Source of the DNA: Sporomusaceae bacterium
Lineage (GTDB): Bacteria > Bacillota_C > Negativicutes > Sporomusales_B > UBA7701
DNA: 14,452 nucleotides
NCBI GenBank assembly: GCA_022839045.1
Contig: JALHDI010000114.1
Coordinates: 1-14,452 of the forward strand
Direction: 5' to 3'
Positions 12,109-14,452 of the stretch are shown piece after piece. Positions within the stretch are counted from its first letter, which is position 1; every line of letters starts with the position of its first letter. The position numbers and the translations under genes are program-made. The notes under the pieces were generated by a model. The model saw only the letters and a program-made list of their open reading frames with translations. It was not told where the DNA came from and ran no database searches.

Positions 12109-12275
12109 TCGTCGACGCCACCGAAGAGAGCGCGGAATACCGCGCGCAACCACATGCGAGATTCATGGCGTACGTCGTCGCTCGTGTAGAAGAGTGTCTG
12201 ATCTTCGCAGGCTTCCATCCAGTGATAACGTGGACGTGCGAAGGCGCACGCGTCGACGCGGAGCGCATCGCGTGA
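12105..12275 (+). CDS. Small hypothetical protein, 56 aa
   Basis: A 56-residue gene starting at an ATG that overlaps the previous stop (ATGA), and ending in a TGA that overlaps the GTG of the primase-helicase (GTGA). The product begins MIVDATEESAEYRAQPHA, continues with a helix and strand (MAYVVARVEECLIFAGF), and ends WTCEGARVDAERIA. Two cysteines (C31, C45) are too far from others to suggest a metal site. Local GC is slightly lower than in the neighbours. Function unknown; support is positional. Confidence 0.6.
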   Translation: MIVDATEESAEYRAQPHARFMAYVVARVEECLIFAGFHPVITWTCEGARVDAERIA

Positions 12276-14272
12276 CAACGCTCACTGTCTACGCCGGCGC
12301 CCGCGCTACGACGCCCGCCGCCGTCGACGCGCTCACGTGGGACGCGTTCTGCGATGAAATCGCCGCGCTGTGCCGTGAAGAAACCAGCGCGACCGACAAG
12401 CGCGACCTTGTGGCGTTCGGACCGTATCGCCTTCGCGACGGCGCCACGCGCGCCGCGGCGAATGTCGTCGCCATGTCCGACGTGGCGGCGATCGACGTGG
12501 ATCGCGACGTCGATCTCGCGGCGCTGCGCGAGCGCATCCGCGAGCTTGGCGTCGCGGCGATCGTGCATGGGTCGCCCAGCGACGATCCTGCGGCGTCCGT
12601 GCGCAAAGTCCGCGTGTACGTGCGGCTCGACGCGGAGCACGCCCCCGCGGACGCGTGGCGCGTTCGCGCGGGCGTCGCATCGATGCTTGGCGTGACGTGC
12701 GATCCGTCTACGAGCAACGCGGACCGCGTGTTCTTTTGTGGGCGCCTCGCAGGCACGCCGGCGCGCTACGTCGAGCGCTTCGAAGGCAAGCCCGTCGCCG
12801 TGGCGGCGCTTCCCGCGGTCGAGCGCCCCGCGCCCAGCACGGCGCCCCCCGCGCCACGCGACGACACCGCGCGCGACGTCGCGCTCGACGCCGCGGGCGC
12901 CGCCGTGCTGGGCGCGCTGGGTCCGTGGAGCGACTACGACGGGCGCAAGCACGCGCTATGTGGCGCGCTGGGCGGCATGCTGCGGCGCTCCGGATGGCCG
13001 CGCGAGGCATGCGCCGCGGTCGTGCGTGCATGGCTTCCCGACGGCGTGCCGGGCGTCAACGTCGAGCACGGCGTGCGCTGGGCGTGCGCCGCGTGGGACC
13101 GCGACGCGCACGAAGTGAGCGGCCGTCAAGCGCTGGACGCCATCGTCGGGCAACGCACGGGCGCCGTGATCGAAGCGGCGGCGCTATTGCCGTGGAAGCT
13201 AGGCGCGGCGCGCGACACCGTGCGCTCGCCGGACGCGCCGTACGCCACGCTTCGCATCGTCGACCTCACGACGCCCCCGCCGCCGCCCGACTATGTGGTC
13301 GCCGGGCTTGACTTGGCGCCGGGGAAGGTGTCGGCGATCCAAGGCTACGCGAACGCGGGGAAGACGCCGTTCGCGCTCATGCTCGCGACGTGCATCGCCG
13401 CGGGCAAGCCCGTGTTTGGGCACGAGGTCGCGCAACGCGGCGTCGCGTACTTCGATCACGAGGCGTCGCCGCTCACGGTGGAGCGTGCGTATCGTATCCG
13501 CGTCGGGCTCGGACTCGAGGCGCCTCCGCCCGCGCTCACGCTCTGCGAGGCGGAGCCGTTTAGCGAGGCGCTGCTTGACGACGCCCGGCGCTTGATCGCG
13601 GATCGCGGCGTAGGCGTCATCGTCGTGGACACGTATTCATCCGCGCTCCCCGCGGATGCGGGATTCAACGAGGCGTCGTTTCGCACGTGGGCAACGGAGC
13701 TCGGGCGCTTGTCCAATGCCACCGGCGTGTTGGTGGTGCTGCTCGTGCACGACGGAAAGGAAGTCGGGCGTGGGCTCCGCGGGATATCCGGATCGGGATT
13801 GCTCGCGGGCGCGCTTCAGACGTCGCTTGCGCTCGAGCCAGACGGCGCCGACGCGAACACGGTCACGTGCCGTTGCACGCGGGCGGCGCGGCGCGGCTTC
13901 GCGCCGTTTCGCGTGCGTTGGTCGGACCGTGACGACGGCGCGCTCGTGGCCGCGGTTCTCGCGGCGAGCGACGCCCCCGTGGACGCCGGGCGCCCGGCGT
14001 CGTCGACAGCGGACGCACGGGCGCGACAAGCGACGGCGCTCGCCGCGGTGCGCATCATGCGCGACATCGGCGAGCGCTGGACAAGCGCCGCCGCGCTTGC
14101 GCGGCGCTGCGGCGAAGGGCGCGCCGCCGCGGATCGGGCGCTAGCGCGGCTCGTGGACGCCGGCTTGCTCGAGTTTCGCGCGGACAGCTACGGGCGGACG
14201 CCCGCGGGGCGGGAGGCGGACGAATCCGCGGTTCGCGCGGCCGTGGGCGCCGCGGCAGGGTTTACGCGGTAG
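12272..14272 (+). CDS. Primase-helicase (primase-like N-terminus plus RecA/RepA-like ATPase)
   Basis: The 666-residue product combines three parts. The N-terminal part (about 1-180) has D75-V-D77 and H99-G-S with KVRVYVRL, and ends with NADRVFFCGR, as in archaeo-eukaryotic-type primases of phages and plasmids. A helical middle part (about 205-300) with DGRKHALCGALGGML resembles the small domain that follows such primases. The ATPase part has Walker A GYANAGKT at 358-365, YFDHEAS, and Walker B VIVVD with D453, in the style of RepA/DnaB-like hexameric helicases. The C-terminus (about 590-650) looks like a winged helix (WTSAAALARRCG, RALARLVDAGLLE). It would make primers and unwind DNA at the fork. 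GTG start fixed by GTGA overlap. Confidence 0.85.
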   Translation: MTTLTVYAGARATTPAAVDALTWDAFCDEIAALCREETSATDKRDLVAFGPYRLRDGATRAAANVVAMSDVAAIDVDRDVDLAALRERIRELGVAAIVHGSPSDDPAASVRKVRVYVRLDAEHAPADAWRVRAGVASMLGVTCDPSTSNADRVFFCGRLAGTPARYVERFEGKPVAVAALPAVERPAPSTAPPAPRDDTARDVALDAAGAAVLGALGPWSDYDGRKHALCGALGGMLRRSGWPREACAAVVRAWLPDGVPGVNVEHGVRWACAAWDRDAHEVSGRQALDAIVGQRTGAVIEAAALLPWKLGAARDTVRSPDAPYATLRIVDLTTPPPPPDYVVAGLDLAPGKVSAIQGYANAGKTPFALMLATCIAAGKPVFGHEVAQRGVAYFDHEASPLTVERAYRIRVGLGLEAPPPALTLCEAEPFSEALLDDARRLIADRGVGVIVVDTYSSALPADAGFNEASFRTWATELGRLSNATGVLVVLLVHDGKEVGRGLRGISGSGLLAGALQTSLALEPDGADANTVTCRCTRAARRGFAPFRVRWSDRDDGALVAAVLAASDAPVDAGRPASSTADARARQATALAAVRIMRDIGERWTSAAALARRCGEGRAAADRALARLVDAGLLEFRADSYGRTPAGREADESAVRAAVGAAAGFTR

Positions 14273-14451
14273 GCGTGCGAAGCACTCGCCTCGCGCCGTC
14301 CAGTAGTGACCCGGACAACCTTCGCTCCACTAAGCTGAAGCAAGTCGCACGTCTGGAACGCCTCGTACCGCTCAAAGAATCGCTTGGCGTGACTCCTGTA
14401 TCGTGTCCAAGGAGTCTTGAGCCCTGTTACCCCGCAGAACTCTTTTTGCGT
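14188..14451 (-). CDS. Possible end of an opposing gene running in from the right edge (partial)
   Basis: On the minus strand a frame is open from the window edge to a TAG at 14188-14190, 87 codons. The part outside the primase-helicase (14273-14451) reads TQKEFCGVTGLKTPWTRYRS, then an aromatic and basic helix (AKRFFERYEAFQTCDLLQLSG) and AKVVRVTTGRR, which looks more protein-like than a random shadow. The rest overlaps the primase-helicase and is Ala/Pro-rich low complexity. A plus-strand frame from GTG 14275 is also open to the edge, but reads less naturally. The family is not recognised. The segment has visibly lower GC than the rest. Low confidence. Confidence 0.3.
   Translation of the reverse strand, partial: TQKEFCGVTGLKTPWTRYRSHAKRFFERYEAFQTCDLLQLSGAKVVRVTTGRREASASHAYRVNPAAAPTAARTADSSASRPAGVRP
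14272..14290 (+). terminator. Possible hairpin at the end of the primase-helicase gene
   Basis: Directly after the TAG the sequence GGCGTGC, loop GAA, GCAC then GCC can pair with a two-base bulge. No T-tract follows, so it is a weak candidate for a terminator and may be only chance in GC-rich DNA. Confidence 0.2.
14391..14416 (+). other. Inverted repeat in the low-GC tail
   Basis: GACTCCT at 14391-14397 and AGGAGTC at 14410-14416 pair perfectly with a 12-base loop. A T5 run at 14443-14447 is too far away to make this a standard terminator. If the minus-strand gene is real, the repeat lies inside it. Confidence 0.35.
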
Positions 14452-14452
14452 T

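Noticed and set aside
12017..12952. Minus-strand open frame of 311 codons opposite the primase-helicase start
   Set aside because: Arg/Ala-rich shadow; it would cross several coupled plus-strand genes.
14412..14447. Rho-independent terminator with T5 run (GAGT paired with ACTC)
   Set aside because: Only a four-base perfect stem with mismatches inside and a long loop; the T-run alone is not enough.
1..14452. CRISPR arrays, tRNA or rRNA genes, insertion sequences, attachment sites
   Set aside because: No regularly spaced repeats, no cloverleaf candidate, no transposase frame and no terminal inverted repeat pair were seen on either strand.

Overview
This is a high-GC stretch with genes tightly packed on the + strand, and it reads as the DNA replication and DNA modification module of a tailed bacteriophage or prophage. 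Recognisable products are a SNF2-like helicase, a candidate single-strand DNA-binding protein, a beta-type sliding clamp, a family A DNA polymerase with a proofreading domain, two DNA methyltransferases of different classes, an oligoribonuclease-like exonuclease, a RuvC-like nuclease, a calcineurin-like phosphoesterase and a primase-helicase. No structural, lysis or integration genes are visible. The host cannot be named from the sequence. A high-GC host is likely, because codon use follows the GC content.

Layout. 1-672: the tail of a Pro/Ala-rich gene and two small unknown genes. 669-2572: helicase and a small helical protein. 2660-3265: candidate ssDNA-binding protein. 3365-4065: sliding clamp, split in two. 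4062-5169: DNA methyltransferase with a damaged 5' end. 5166-7130: DNA polymerase. 7152-7538: pentapeptide-repeat/coiled-coil protein. 7535-9136: one reading frame joining a Dam-like methyltransferase, an unknown middle segment and an exonuclease. 9133-10075: small protein, RuvC-like nuclease, small protein. 10072-11289: metallophosphoesterase. 11286-12275: four small genes. 12272-14272: primase-helicase. 14273-14452: a tail of visibly lower GC that may hold the end of an opposing gene.

Nearly every gene starts inside the stop codon of the gene before it (ATGA or GTGA), so the region looks like one or two long translationally coupled operons. This rule settles most start codons.

The most notable observations are three sequence rearrangements within about 3.4 kb. 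An exact 38-bp tandem duplication breaks the clamp gene. An out-of-frame deletion appears to have removed the catalytic DPPY region of the first methyltransferase. An exact 54-bp in-frame tandem duplication repeats the conserved segment just before polymerase motif C. They may be assembly errors or real mutations, and read mapping would decide. A fourth point is the 533-codon frame at 7535-9136, which has two good internal ribosome binding sites in front of in-frame ATG codons, so fused and separate products are both possible.
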